NCBI GenBank assembly: GCA_036835375.1
Contig: DAITMB010000020.1
Span: forward strand, 1-52,949
Length of the DNA: 52,949 nucleotides
DNA from: JANQTF01 sp036835375
GTDB lineage: Bacteria; Bacteroidota; Bacteroidia; J057
Direction: 5' to 3'
How positions within the stretch are numbered: position 1 is the stretch's first letter; each line of letters begins with the position of its first letter. The translations under genes were made by a program, and so were the position numbers. Of the stretch, positions 16,874 through 25,500 are shown piece after piece. The notes under the pieces were generated by a model. It saw only the letters and a list, made by a program, of their open reading frames with translations. It had not been told where the DNA came from and made no database searches.

Positions 16874-18232
16874 GTGCAATATAGACTTTTTCTTCTCCTA
16901 CTGCCTTTCATTCTCCTTCATTGTGAATCGAATGAAAACCGGTCGCCTTCCTCCGTTGATGTGGAAGATACCGCCCAGCGCGCCCCTTCCACGAAGGACT
17001 CCGTGGCTTCAATGTCGAATGTCCCGCCTGAAAGCAGACCCAGGTCCTCGAATTCGCGCGTAGTCATCGGCGCAGAACGCCTGCTGGAATCGCAATTGGC
17101 AGATTTCCAAGGAAAACGGGTCGCCCTCGTCGCCAACCATACTACCCTGCTTCCCGACGGAAGCCACTTGGTCGATGTGCTTCTGGCTCAAGGCGTGAAC
17201 CTTGTCTCGGTGTTCGCGCCAGAACATGGGTTTCGGGGCGATGCCGACGCAGGGCAACGGGTCAGAAGCAGCACAGATCCCAAAACAGGATTGCCCCTGA
17301 TCTCGCTTTATGGTAGCAACAAGAAGCCCACGCCCGCCCAACTGGCCAAAATAGATGCTGTCATCTTCGACATTCAGGATGTCGGAGCGCGATTTTATAC
17401 CTACATCTCGACGATGGCCTATGTGATGGAAGCCTGTGCCGAAAGTGGGGTTCCGATTTGGATTCTCGATCGCCCCAACCCCAACGGTTGGTATGTGGAT
17501 GGTCCTGTGCTCGACCAGCGGTATGAAAGTTTTATTGGGATGCACCCTATCCCGATTGTCCACGGCATGACGGTGGGAGAATATGCCAGCATGGTCAATG
17601 CAGAAGGGTGGTTAAAGGATGGCGTACAAGCCGACCTCCACATCATCCGTTGTGAAGGATATACGCATGAAATGCGCTGGGACGAGACAGGCCTGCCTTG
17701 GGTGTCTCCATCCCCTAATCTTGCATCTGAATATGCGGCTTACCTCTACCCTGCCCTCTGCTGGTTTGAACCAACACCTGTCTCCATCGGGCGGGGTACA
17801 GATTCGGCATTTACCCTCGTGGGTGCAGCGTGGCTGCGCACGCCTGCTACCGCTCGGGTAGATGAAGGAGGTAGTTTTGAGCTTTATGGGCACGCATTGT
17901 TCCCTATTTTGTTCACGCCGAGATCGCTGCCCGGAAAATCCACTTCTCCCAAATATCAGGACCAAGAAATTCCGGGATATCGCCTCCAGGGGAGGTCCTC
18001 GGGCAAGGCGTTGATGCTCACTGGTATTTCCCTCTTTCTTCAATTGTATCAATCTGCGCCGGAGGCTGAGAAAAAGGGATTTTTCAAACAAAATTTTGAG
18101 CGCTGGCCGGGAATTAGCCGCTTCCGCACCCAAATTGAGTCTCAAGAAAATGCAGAAGCTATATACAACAGCTGGCAAGAAGATGTGGCTGCATTCCGGA
18201 AGATTCGGGCGAAGTATCTCCTGTATCAATGA
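16874..18232 (+). CDS. namZ: NamZ-type exo-beta-N-acetylmuramidase lipoprotein (DUF1343)
   Basis: 452 residues from a GTG at 16874. The lipoprotein signal MQYRLFLLLLPFILLHC places the lipidated Cys at 17, followed by a Ser/Pro-rich spacer to about residue 60. The rest is the DUF1343 domain: KRVALVANHTTLLPDGSHLVDVL, the APEHGFRGDADAG motif (115-127), IDAVIFDIQDVGARFYTYISTM, PNPNGWYVDGPVLD and LPWVSPSPNL. Members of this family release MurNAc from peptidoglycan fragments (GH171). Here the enzyme should face the periplasm as a lipoprotein, fitting a role in wall-fragment recycling. The 70-base gap to the divergent permease start must hold both promoters. Confidence 0.9.
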   Translation: MQYRLFLLLLPFILLHCESNENRSPSSVDVEDTAQRAPSTKDSVASMSNVPPESRPRSSNSRVVIGAERLLESQLADFQGKRVALVANHTTLLPDGSHLVDVLLAQGVNLVSVFAPEHGFRGDADAGQRVRSSTDPKTGLPLISLYGSNKKPTPAQLAKIDAVIFDIQDVGARFYTYISTMAYVMEACAESGVPIWILDRPNPNGWYVDGPVLDQRYESFIGMHPIPIVHGMTVGEYASMVNAEGWLKDGVQADLHIIRCEGYTHEMRWDETGLPWVSPSPNLASEYAAYLYPALCWFEPTPVSIGRGTDSAFTLVGAAWLRTPATARVDEGGSFELYGHALFPILFTPRSLPGKSTSPKYQDQEIPGYRLQGRSSGKALMLTGISLFLQLYQSAPEAEKKGFFKQNFERWPGISRFRTQIESQENAEAIYNSWQEDVAAFRKIRAKYLLYQ

Positions 18233-18409
18233 TCCCTCGACAGGAGAGAAGCTTTGTGCACTGCGCAAGCGGAATCAATCCGCTGCCTCCTTGAAAAAAT
18301 CATTAGATTTGCGATCGTTTTGCTGACACGTAGCGATGCTTCCAGAACATGCATGGCTTGATGGGTTTAATGATTCTGAACCCATTCCACCGACGAAGAA
18401 TTTTCCCTT

Positions 18410-19351
18410 ATGGATCTATCGATCGTAGTGCCTTTGTACAATGAAGAGGAATCGCTGCCGGAGCTGGTCGCGTGGATTCAGCGGGTAGCAAAGGCCCAGG
18501 GTTATGCCCATGAAATTCTGCTGGTGGACGATGGGAGCACAGATCGGTCTTGGGAAGTAATCACAGCCCTGCATCAAGCTCACCCTGTAGTTCGCGGTAT
18601 TCGCTTTCAGCGGAATTACGGCAAATCTGCAGCTCTCCATGTGGGTTTTGCTGCAACGCGTGGCGCCGTAGTCATCACGATGGATGCAGACATGCAGGAT
18701 TCGCCGGACGAGATCCCAGCCTTGTACCAGATGATTGCAGAGGACGGCTTCGACCTCGTCTCTGGCTGGAAACAAAAGCGATTTGACCCGATCACTAAGA
18801 CCATCCCTTCCAAGTTTTTCAACTTGATTACCCGCTGGGTATCAGGGGTAAAAAATCTGCATGATTTCAACTGTGGCCTCAAGGCCTACCGCCAAGAAGT
18901 GGTGAAAAGCATTGAGCTGTATGGCGAAATGCACCGTTATATCCCCGTGATCGCCAATTGGGAAGGCTTTTCCAAAATCACTGAAAAGGTCGTAGAGCAT
19001 CGTGCCCGTAAATATGGCAAAACCAAATTTGGCCTCAACAGGTTCATCAATGGATTTCTGGACCTGATCACCATCACCGTCACGACGAAATACCTACAGC
19101 GGCCCATGCACTTTTTTGGGCTGTGGGGTGTCACTTTCACCTTCATTGGGGCGGCTGATTTGATCTACCTCATGGTGATCAAGCTGGGCTTCGGGCAAGG
19201 CTTGGGCGACCGAATCCCAGCGATGATCTTCGGCGCAGTATGCTTACTGGCTGGACTCATGCTCTTCAGCACGGGGTTGCTCGCGGAGCTGATCGGGCGC
19301 AATTCTCCTCACAAAAATCAGTATCGCGTGAGTGAGCGTACCGGGGATTAA
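18410..19351 (+). CDS. GT2 polyprenyl-phosphate glycosyltransferase (GtrB/DPM-like)
   Basis: 313 residues. The N-terminal GT-A domain has SIVVPLYNEEESLPELV, VDDGSTD (39-45) and the metal-binding DADMQD (92-97); the SGWKQKRFDP and FNCGLKAYRQEV segments match the GtrB/ArnC/Dpm1 group. Two C-terminal hydrophobic segments (about 230-255 and 268-295) anchor it in the inner membrane. The expected reaction is transfer of a sugar from a nucleotide sugar to undecaprenyl phosphate for later use at the periplasmic face. It is 72 bases upstream of a sugar-nucleotide epimerase gene, which supports an envelope glycan role, but a hairpin separates the two. Confidence 0.9.
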   Translation: MDLSIVVPLYNEEESLPELVAWIQRVAKAQGYAHEILLVDDGSTDRSWEVITALHQAHPVVRGIRFQRNYGKSAALHVGFAATRGAVVITMDADMQDSPDEIPALYQMIAEDGFDLVSGWKQKRFDPITKTIPSKFFNLITRWVSGVKNLHDFNCGLKAYRQEVVKSIELYGEMHRYIPVIANWEGFSKITEKVVEHRARKYGKTKFGLNRFINGFLDLITITVTTKYLQRPMHFFGLWGVTFTFIGAADLIYLMVIKLGFGQGLGDRIPAMIFGAVCLLAGLMLFSTGLLAELIGRNSPHKNQYRVSERTGD

Positions 19352-19360
19352 TCCCGCGCA

Positions 19361-19388
19361 GGGGCTGGCAGCCCTCTTTTTGATTTTT
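19361..19388 (+). terminator. Probable terminator after the GT2 gene
   Basis: GGGGCT (19361-19366), GGC, AGCCCT (19370-19375) is a 6-base stem including one G-T pair, followed by a long T-rich run. It lies 10 bases after the GT2 stop and before the epimerase, so full co-transcription is doubtful. Confidence 0.55.
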
Positions 19389-19423
19389 TGCTTGACTATT
19401 CACGATCTCACGAAATTCTTCAC

Positions 19424-20497
19424 ATGAAATACCATCTCATTTCTGGCGGCTGCGGCTTTGTAGGCCGCAACATGGCCAAGCACTTGCTCTCACACAGCTC
19501 CGACACGGTGATCATCGTCGACGATTTGTCGGTTGGGGTGTCGCCCGCGCAATGGCCTGTGCCCAGCGGCACGTTCCTCGGAGGTAGCCCCAAGCGCGTG
19601 CAAGACAATGTGGAGTTTTGGGGAGAAGACGAGCGCCTGGTGTTCTGGAAGGGAGATTTTCGGGATTTTCTGCGAAGTATCAGCCAGCAGCCCGACTGGC
19701 TCAACAATACATATGGCCTACCCATCACGCGATTTTCGGATGTGTTTCACTTTGCCGCCATTGTAGGAGGCCGCTCCAAAATCGATGGGGATCCCATGAT
19801 GGTCGCACTTGACTTGTCCATCGACGCGGAATTTTTCTTCTGGGCGGTGCGACACCAGCCGGCACGGGTGATGTATCCCAGTTCCAGCGCGGCGTACCCG
19901 ATCAACTTGCAGAAGGAAGGGGATTATGTAGCGCTGAAAGAAGAAGACATTGACTTTGTGACAGGCAACCTTGGGCAGCCCGATATGACCTATGGCTGGT
20001 CCAAACTCACGGGTGAATACCTCGCGCGCATTGCGGCCAAGCACTATGGTCTTCATGTGGCAAGCGTGCGACCCATGTCTGGCTACGGCGAAGATCAAGA
20101 CCTGAGCTATCCCATTCCCGCGATCGCCCGGCGTGCAGCCGGAAAGGAATCTCCTTTTGAGGTCTGGGGCACAGGAAAACAAGGCCGCGACTTCGTCCAC
20201 ATTGACGACTGTGTGGAACTCATGTTGCTTGCACTTGACAAGATCAGCGATGGGAGCGCTGTGAACATTGGCTCTGGCAAAATCACCAGCTTCCTCGAAA
20301 TCATTGAGCTATTCACAGAGTTTGCAGGATATAAGCCCCCGATCAAGGCCCTGCTCGACAAGCCCGTAGGGGTTCACGCCCGCCACGCTGACATGAGTCA
20401 TGTGTTTGATACCTGGGGCTGGAAACCCAAGGTTTCCCTCCGCGAAGGCATGAGGCGTGTGTACGAAGCTCAAGTTCGCGCCCTCGAAAAGGAATAG
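19424..20497 (+). CDS. NAD-dependent sugar-nucleotide epimerase/dehydratase (extended SDR)
   Basis: 357 residues from MKYHLISGGCGFVGRNM (ATG at 19424). The nucleotide-binding GGCGFVG is at residues 8-14, DDLSVG follows the second strand, and the catalytic Tyr190/Lys194 lie in TYGWSKLTGEY, with SSSAAY upstream. It belongs with UDP-galactose 4-epimerase and GDP-mannose 3,5-epimerase-like extended SDRs; the GRDFVHIDDCVELMLLAL segment is standard for the group. The exact sugar cannot be assigned. Together with the upstream GT2 enzyme it suggests a small polysaccharide or glycolipid decoration module. Confidence 0.88.
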   Translation: MKYHLISGGCGFVGRNMAKHLLSHSSDTVIIVDDLSVGVSPAQWPVPSGTFLGGSPKRVQDNVEFWGEDERLVFWKGDFRDFLRSISQQPDWLNNTYGLPITRFSDVFHFAAIVGGRSKIDGDPMMVALDLSIDAEFFFWAVRHQPARVMYPSSSAAYPINLQKEGDYVALKEEDIDFVTGNLGQPDMTYGWSKLTGEYLARIAAKHYGLHVASVRPMSGYGEDQDLSYPIPAIARRAAGKESPFEVWGTGKQGRDFVHIDDCVELMLLALDKISDGSAVNIGSGKITSFLEIIELFTEFAGYKPPIKALLDKPVGVHARHADMSHVFDTWGWKPKVSLREGMRRVYEAQVRALEKE

Positions 20498-20517
20498 CTG
20501 CATTTAAGGTGATAAAG

Positions 20518-20552
20518 AAGGCTGCCCTTTGTATGGAGCAGCCTTTTTTTTT
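20518..20552 (+). terminator. Intrinsic terminator, copy 1
   Basis: AAGGCTGC (20518-20525) pairs with GCAGCCTT (20538-20545), followed by T residues. It lies about 20 bases after the epimerase stop. It is nearly identical, loop included, to the hairpin at 22080-22111. Confidence 0.8.
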
Positions 20553-20687
20553 GGCCATTGAAATTACCCAAAGCTCTGAAATTACTTTTTTTCTATTCCC
20601 GAAAAAGAATTTTTATGCTAAATGACTTATTATCTTATCCTAAGCGTAATGTTTTATCAAATACGATTTTTCACATATGATGAATAT

Positions 20688-20695
20688 TAGTTTTG
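20688..20695 (+). promoter_or_regulatory. Putative -7 box for the S74 protein gene
   Basis: TAGTTTTG matches TAnnTTTG perfectly. A TTTT at 20667-20670 sits 17 bases upstream as a weak -33 element. Transcription would begin about 80 bases before the gene. Confidence 0.4.
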
Positions 20696-20781
20696 ATTCT
20701 TCGTGCTATTCTCTCTAATTCAATTATTGAAAAGGCTGACTAGCCGTTTTTTATCATTCATCCAATTATTTCATTCATCAC

Positions 20782-22023
20782 ATGAAAAAACTATTATTCT
20801 GTACCATCGGCTGCATCCTAGCCATGGGGCTAAATGCACAGACCTCTGTGACTTGGAACAACGTCAACACCAGTCAATTCTACTCTGGCACTGCTGGGAG
20901 ATTAGGCGTCGGATTCGCTACAGGCTCAGGTCAAGTTCCTGTATCGGCCCTGGACGTACGGGGAAACAACATCACTCTTTCTCCCCTCAGCGGATCCTTT
21001 AACCCCAACAACAAATTTGCCGCAATGGGGCAATCAGGAGGAGATTGTAATGCTTACGGCTTTCGTACCCAAGTTCCAAGCTCCGCCTTCGGAAGATCTT
21101 CTCTCAGCATGGTGATTCGGAGCATTCCTGTCACAGTCGTCAGTGGGGGACTGGGATTTTTTACCACCCGCGAAATTCCCAGCATTATCTATCAAGGTGG
21201 ACAAGCCCAAAAAGTTAGGGAAGACGAATTTTCAGTAAATACCCCCCCAGATTTACCTAAACTAGAATTCCGAGCTGATCAAGGGACAGCGACATGCGGC
21301 GACCTCATCATGTCTCTCTCTGGTGCTACTTCCTTCTACAAAATGACGGTTTTTGGTAATGCTTTGGCGACTGGGGGCAGTTGGGTCAGCTCCGACGAGC
21401 GCTTCAAAACCGATATCCGCACCATTGAGAGTGGTCTTGACATCGTGCAACAGCTTCGCGGAGTGACTTACTCCTATCATAGAGAGACTTTTCCGGAAAG
21501 AAATTTTGCCGAAGGCATGTCTTATGGTTTCATAGCCCAAGAGCTTCAAGAAGTTTTGCCTGAAGCTGTCATGGCAGACGAGGATGGATACCTTGGCGTA
21601 AACTATGATGCAGTGATCCCTGTTTTGGTGAATGCCATTCAGGACCAACAAGCGCAAATTGATGCCCTACAGAACCAATTGGAAGCCCTCACGAAAGCTT
21701 CGGGTTCCTTGCCTTCAGGCTCGCGCGAAGGGAGCGATCGTAATTTTGGTAGCATGCTGGAGGATATTAATCTGGAACAAAATGTCCCCAATCCTTTCCG
21801 CACACAGACCGAAATTCGATATTTCTTGCCGCAAGAAGTCAAGCAAGCTTCTGTATATATCTTCGACTTGCAAGGCAAACTCATCCGCAGTTATCCTATA
21901 TCTGAAATGGGTGCTGGAAAAATCATTATACAAGCCAGTGAGCTGAGTGCCGGCATGTATGTGTACACCCTTGCTGTAAATGGTGCAGAAGTGCAATCAA
22001 AGCGGATGATCTTGACAGAATAA
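20782..22023 (+). CDS. Secreted protein with S74 tail-fibre chaperone domain and T9SS sorting domain
   Basis: 413 residues: signal peptide 1-20 (MKKLLFCTIGCILAMGLNAQ), a beta-rich stalk (21-200), and an intramolecular chaperone domain of endosialidase type (Peptidase S74) at about 203-285 with SSDERFKTDIRTIESGLDIV and GFIAQELQEVLPEAV. A short coiled coil follows (NAIQDQQAQIDALQNQLEAL, 284-303), then a T9SS type A sorting domain (330-413, NVPNPFRTQTEIRYFLP...MYVYTLAVNGAEVQSKRMIL). It should be a trimeric surface fibre. The nucleophile Ser (203/204) is present, so self-cleavage is possible and would remove the sorting domain. It stands alone between two terminators. Confidence 0.88.
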   Translation: MKKLLFCTIGCILAMGLNAQTSVTWNNVNTSQFYSGTAGRLGVGFATGSGQVPVSALDVRGNNITLSPLSGSFNPNNKFAAMGQSGGDCNAYGFRTQVPSSAFGRSSLSMVIRSIPVTVVSGGLGFFTTREIPSIIYQGGQAQKVREDEFSVNTPPDLPKLEFRADQGTATCGDLIMSLSGATSFYKMTVFGNALATGGSWVSSDERFKTDIRTIESGLDIVQQLRGVTYSYHRETFPERNFAEGMSYGFIAQELQEVLPEAVMADEDGYLGVNYDAVIPVLVNAIQDQQAQIDALQNQLEALTKASGSLPSGSREGSDRNFGSMLEDINLEQNVPNPFRTQTEIRYFLPQEVKQASVYIFDLQGKLIRSYPISEMGAGKIIIQASELSAGMYVYTLAVNGAEVQSKRMILTE

Positions 22024-22073
22024 ACAAGATTAATTCCGCAGAAAAAAAGGTTGTGCCCTCTTTCTGCTTTCAC

Positions 22074-22115
22074 AAAAAAAAGGCTGCCCCTTGTATGGAG
22101 CAGCCTTTTTTTTAC
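22074..22115. terminator. Bidirectional intrinsic terminator, copy 2
   Basis: AAGGCTGC (22080-22087) pairs with GCAGCCTT (22100-22107), with an A run before and a T run after, so it can stop transcripts of both the S74 gene and the convergent aldolase gene. It differs from the 20518 copy at only one base over about 33. Confidence 0.8.
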
Positions 22116-22141
22116 TTCCGCCAAATGGAACGTCGGGCAGA

Positions 22142-23227
22142 TTAACGCTGGTGAACGTCCAGGGCATTGAGGTCTTCGAATGCCAGTGCGAGGCGCTTGA
22201 CGAGGGTCTTTTCGCCTTCGCGGAGCCATACGCGCGGATCGTAGAATTTCTTGTTTGGCTTATCGGGTCCGTCGGGATTGCCAATTTGGGCTTGGAGGTA
22301 GCCACGGTTTTTGGCTTCGTAGGCGCGAATGCCTTCCCAATAAGCCCACTGGGTGTCGGTGTCAATGTTCATCTTCACTGCGCCGTACTCAATGGCTTCG
22401 CGGATCTCTTCGCGAGAAGAGCCAGAGCCACCGTGGAAGACGAAGTTGATCGGATTGTCAGCCGTACCGAATTTATTTTTAACGAATTCCTGAGAGTTTT
22501 TCAGGATGATGGGACGAAGCTGCACGTTGCCAGGCTTGTACACACCATGAACATTGCCGAAGGCTGCGGCCACCGTGAAGCGATCGCTGATGCTTCTAAG
22601 GCGCTCGTAGGAATAGGCCACTTCCTCGGGCTGTGTGTAGAGGCGCGAGCTGTCCACATCGGAGTTGTCCACGCCGTCTTCTTCACCACCGGTTACTCCC
22701 AATTCGATTTCGATGGTCATCCCGATGGCATTCATTCGTTCAAAAAAAGCAACCGAGGTGTCCATGTTTTCCTCAATCGACTCTTCGGAGAGATCGAGCA
22801 TGTGGGAGCTATACAGCGGACGGCCATATTGCTCATAGTATTTTTCGCCCCAGTCGAGCATACCAGATACCCAAGGCAACAACTTGCGCGCTGCGTGGTC
22901 GGTGTGTAGAATGACCGTGACTCCGTATGCCTCAGCCAGCATGTGGATGTGGTGGGCCGCAGATACGGCGCCTGTGATGGCGGCCTTTTCGTTTTCATTG
23001 GCGAGACCTTTGCCTGCATAGAAGGCGGCTCCTCCATTTGAAAACTGAATAATGATGGGAGAGTTGACCTGCTTGGCAGCTTCGAGGGCGGCGTTCACAG
23101 TATTGGTACCGACAACGTTGACGGCAGGGAGAGCAAAGTTGTGTTCGTTGGCAAAATTAAACAGCTCAGTCACTTCATCGCTGTGAAGCACACCAGGGCG
23201 AAATTTGCGGTTCGTAGTAACGTTCAT
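22142..23227 (-). CDS. fbaA: Class II fructose-bisphosphate aldolase
   Basis: Zinc-dependent aldolase of glycolysis and gluconeogenesis, cleaving fructose-1,6-bisphosphate to dihydroxyacetone phosphate and glyceraldehyde-3-phosphate. 361 residues, the length of the E. coli FbaA (class IIA) type. Catalytic Asp110 and zinc ligand His111 lie in LHTDHAARKL; His227 in NVHGVYKPGNV and His265 in VFHGGSGSSREEI are the other zinc ligands. The GVTGGEEDGVDNSD loop and the MNIDTDTQWAYWEGIRAY phosphate-binding segment are intact. Cytoplasmic. It converges on the S74 gene, sharing a terminator. Confidence 0.97.
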   Translation of the reverse strand: MNVTTNRKFRPGVLHSDEVTELFNFANEHNFALPAVNVVGTNTVNAALEAAKQVNSPIIIQFSNGGAAFYAGKGLANENEKAAITGAVSAAHHIHMLAEAYGVTVILHTDHAARKLLPWVSGMLDWGEKYYEQYGRPLYSSHMLDLSEESIEENMDTSVAFFERMNAIGMTIEIELGVTGGEEDGVDNSDVDSSRLYTQPEEVAYSYERLRSISDRFTVAAAFGNVHGVYKPGNVQLRPIILKNSQEFVKNKFGTADNPINFVFHGGSGSSREEIREAIEYGAVKMNIDTDTQWAYWEGIRAYEAKNRGYLQAQIGNPDGPDKPNKKFYDPRVWLREGEKTLVKRLALAFEDLNALDVHQR

Positions 23228-23590
23228 ACCAGAATGGGTATCAGGTGAATAAAGAAAATATTCTCTCGAGGGGAGTTATCAGACAGGCCAAAGGTAAGGA
23301 ATTTTTACATCCTTGCCGATGGAGCATACACACTTTCGCCGTCATTTGCCAAATTCTCAGGCAGCCCTTCTTCATGCAGCATACTGCAAATGGGGCTTGT
23401 TCCGACTTCGGCTTTCTCTTCAAAGAATCCTTTCCTTTTTTGGGAAATCACTTCGCAGGAATGCGTGTTCCGCGTTTCGTTCGTGTTGACCAATTCGCTA
23501 TCTTGCTTCTTCCTTTGGTCGCCTTTCATCCACCACCTAGTGTCTTATCGTCTCCTCCATCTGAGGAGCCAAGCCTACAGCCCTTCTCAC
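23228..23590. other. Divergent intergenic region, fbaA / DUF58 gene
   Basis: 363 bases between fbaA and the DUF58 gene. Open frames run through it but none looks like protein; the plus-strand frame of the DUF58 gene is open back to 23390. No clear TAnnTTTG box was seen. Confidence 0.35.
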
Positions 23591-24517
23591 ATGATCCGAT
23601 CTTCCATCAAATATCTCGACCCGGTAGTTGTCTCTAAGCTCAAAAACATTGAGGTGAAAGCCAAACTGATCGTGGAGGGATTCATCACGGGGATGCACAA
23701 AAGCCCTTACCACGGATTTTCGGTCGAATTTGCGGAGCACAGACCCTACAATGTCGGCGAATCCCTCAAAAACATTGATTGGAAGGTATATGGCAAGACC
23801 GACAAGCTTTTCTCGAAGCGATATGAAGAGGAGACCAATCTCCGCTGCCAAGTCGTGCTGGACACGAGCGACTCCATGCGCTACCCCGAGCAGGGCGTGA
23901 GTAAGCTGGAATATGGGGCTTACCTCGCAGCAGCATTGCAATATCTCATGATGGGGCAACGAGACGCGGCGGGCCTCACCCTGTTTGACGATGAAATCAG
24001 GTACTATGCCCCGCCTAAATCGCGCTATTCTTGGTTGGTGCCGATGTACCAAGAATTGGAAAAAATCGTCGCAGACAAAGAGCGATTTACACACAAAACA
24101 GCGACAGCCAAGGTGTTGCACCAAGTGGCACTGAAATTTCATCGTCGGTCTTTGGTGGTGCTCATCACCGATTTGTTTCACCCCGGAGAATCTGCCGATT
24201 CGCTCTTTCAGGCTCTTCAACACATGCGACACGAGAAACACGAAATTTTGGTGTTTCACCTCTTGGATCGCAAGACCGAAGACCAGTTTGACTTTCCCAA
24301 TCGCCCTACCATTCTCCGAGACTTGGAGACAGGCGAAAAAGTGGAGGTCATGCCCCAAGACGTGCGCCAGGCTTATCGGGAGCAAATGGAAGCTTTTCGC
24401 CGAAAATTCAAGCAGCGTTGCTTTGAGTTTTCGATTGACTTCGTAGAGGTGGACGTCGCGCAATCCTACGAAAAGGTGCTCACCGACTACCTCGTCAAGC
24501 GTCGGAAGCTCAAATAA
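23591..24517 (+). CDS. DUF58 / VWA-like protein (Bat-MoxR system type)
   Basis: 308 residues from MIRSSIKYLDPVVVSKLKNIEVKAK (ATG at 23591). It is typical of the DUF58 family: VEFAEHRPYNVGESLKNIDWKVYGKTDKLFSKRYEEE, followed by a von Willebrand A-like fold with a DxSxS metal site in VLDTSDSMRYPE. The family is normally encoded beside a MoxR AAA+ ATPase and BatA/B/D proteins, and is thought to act with MoxR in envelope or stress functions. Here no moxR or bat gene is adjacent; a BatD-like gene lies 23 kb away. Cytoplasmic, no membrane segment. It converges on the VOC gene. Confidence 0.9.
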   Translation: MIRSSIKYLDPVVVSKLKNIEVKAKLIVEGFITGMHKSPYHGFSVEFAEHRPYNVGESLKNIDWKVYGKTDKLFSKRYEEETNLRCQVVLDTSDSMRYPEQGVSKLEYGAYLAAALQYLMMGQRDAAGLTLFDDEIRYYAPPKSRYSWLVPMYQELEKIVADKERFTHKTATAKVLHQVALKFHRRSLVVLITDLFHPGESADSLFQALQHMRHEKHEILVFHLLDRKTEDQFDFPNRPTILRDLETGEKVEVMPQDVRQAYREQMEAFRRKFKQRCFEFSIDFVEVDVAQSYEKVLTDYLVKRRKLK

Positions 24518-24549
24518 GCGATTGCATCATCTATACTGAGGCATATGCT

Positions 24550-24915
24550 TTACTCAGCAGCATAGGTGCCAAAGAGCAGCAAGTACCCGTTGCAGTCCCG
24601 AATGGCGAATTCTCGCATACCGTAGGCAAATGTTTCTACGGGATATTCGACCGTGACCTTGCCTTGGATAAAGTCCCACCAGCCATCGACATCGTCTGTG
24701 TAAAAATAAAACGAGCCAGTGTACACATGCTCGGGGTGCTTCTCTTGGGTGACGCGAGTCACGAGCATCAAGCGCACGTCGTCTTTGACGAGGCTCGCCC
24801 ATCCCAATTCGGGTAAATGATCTTGCAAAAAGAATCCAAGCACTTCCTGATACCACTGAAGGGAAGTGCTCAGGTTCTTGACTTCGAGCATAGGTGTCAG
24901 CTCCGTGAGTTTCAT
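24550..24915 (-). CDS. VOC-family (glyoxalase/bleomycin-resistance-like) protein
   Basis: 121 residues from MKLTELTPMLEVKNLSTSLQWYQEVLGF (ATG at 24915), one vicinal-oxygen-chelate module with two beta-alpha-beta-beta-beta repeats. The ending MREFAIRDCNGYLLLFG is a classic VOC C-terminus. Such proteins can be lyases, dioxygenases or drug-binding resistance proteins; the metal ligands are incomplete by eye, so the function is open. Its ATG overlaps the stop codon of the upstream DUF2007 gene (ATGA, 24912-24915), which indicates translational coupling. Confidence 0.85.
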   Translation of the reverse strand: MKLTELTPMLEVKNLSTSLQWYQEVLGFFLQDHLPELGWASLVKDDVRLMLVTRVTQEKHPEHVYTGSFYFYTDDVDGWWDFIQGKVTVEYPVETFAYGMREFAIRDCNGYLLLFGTYAAE

Positions 24916-25361
24916 CGGATGGGAGAAATAGAGTAGTGTGGGGGGGAAATAGAAGCGGGTTGTGACATCATTTTTTGCAAAGTAACGCCCAAAAGAGCCA
25001 GAAGAAATAAAATTCCACCAATCACGGGCGCCCATCGTAAAAATTGCTGATTGTACTGGCGTTGGCGGGCCAATCGCTCTGCTACCCAGGCGACTTCTTC
25101 AGGGTCGATTTCTTCTGGTGGGACGTACACGGGAATTTGAATCTGTGCCATGATTTCCGCAGCCCGATCAGCATATTTTGCTGGAATACGGATCTTTACA
25201 CCGCCTAATGCCAACGATTCTAAGGGTGCGATCGACACGGAGTGAATATCGCCCAGCGCGTAGGGAATGCCTTCTGCTTCCAGCTGCGCACGGAGCACTG
25301 CCAGATCAGCATCGTGGGGATAAAGGTGGGTCGAAATGGTCACAAAGTCGATTCTCCGCAT
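24912..25361 (-). CDS. DUF2007-like membrane-anchored small protein
   Basis: 149 residues from MRRIDFVTISTHLYPHDADLAVLRAQLEAEGIPYAL (ATG at 25361). Residues 1-72 resemble the DUF2007 domain (putative signal-transducing or PII-like ferredoxin fold), found in many Bacteroidota. A single membrane helix follows at about 109-128 (RWAPVIGGILFLLALLGVTL), with an acidic stretch (PPEEIDPEEVAWVAERL) before it. The function is unknown. The first gene of a two-gene unit with the VOC protein, overlapping it by four bases. Confidence 0.75.
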   Translation of the reverse strand: MRRIDFVTISTHLYPHDADLAVLRAQLEAEGIPYALGDIHSVSIAPLESLALGGVKIRIPAKYADRAAEIMAQIQIPVYVPPEEIDPEEVAWVAERLARQRQYNQQFLRWAPVIGGILFLLALLGVTLQKMMSQPASISPPHYSISPIR

Positions 25362-25500
25362 GTCTATGCGTGGTTGGTTCGGAAAACTGCAAAAAAAATC
25401 AGTCAACCCAAATAGCTAAGCCGCCAGATGCAACAAATGTTCAATTTACCGCAGAGATCAAAAAAATGCAACAAACCCTGCACTGGAGGGCATTCATGAA

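Noticed and set aside
19361..20497. GT2 and epimerase as part of a large polysaccharide cluster
   Set aside because: Only these two glycan genes are adjacent and a terminator separates them; the flanks are unrelated genes.
22091..22909. 272-codon plus-strand ORF antisense to fbaA
   Set aside because: The class II aldolase on the minus strand is unmistakable and fills the same bases.
23537..24463. 308-codon minus-strand ORF antisense to the DUF58 gene
   Set aside because: The DUF58 gene has clear family motifs; the antisense frame is a shadow.
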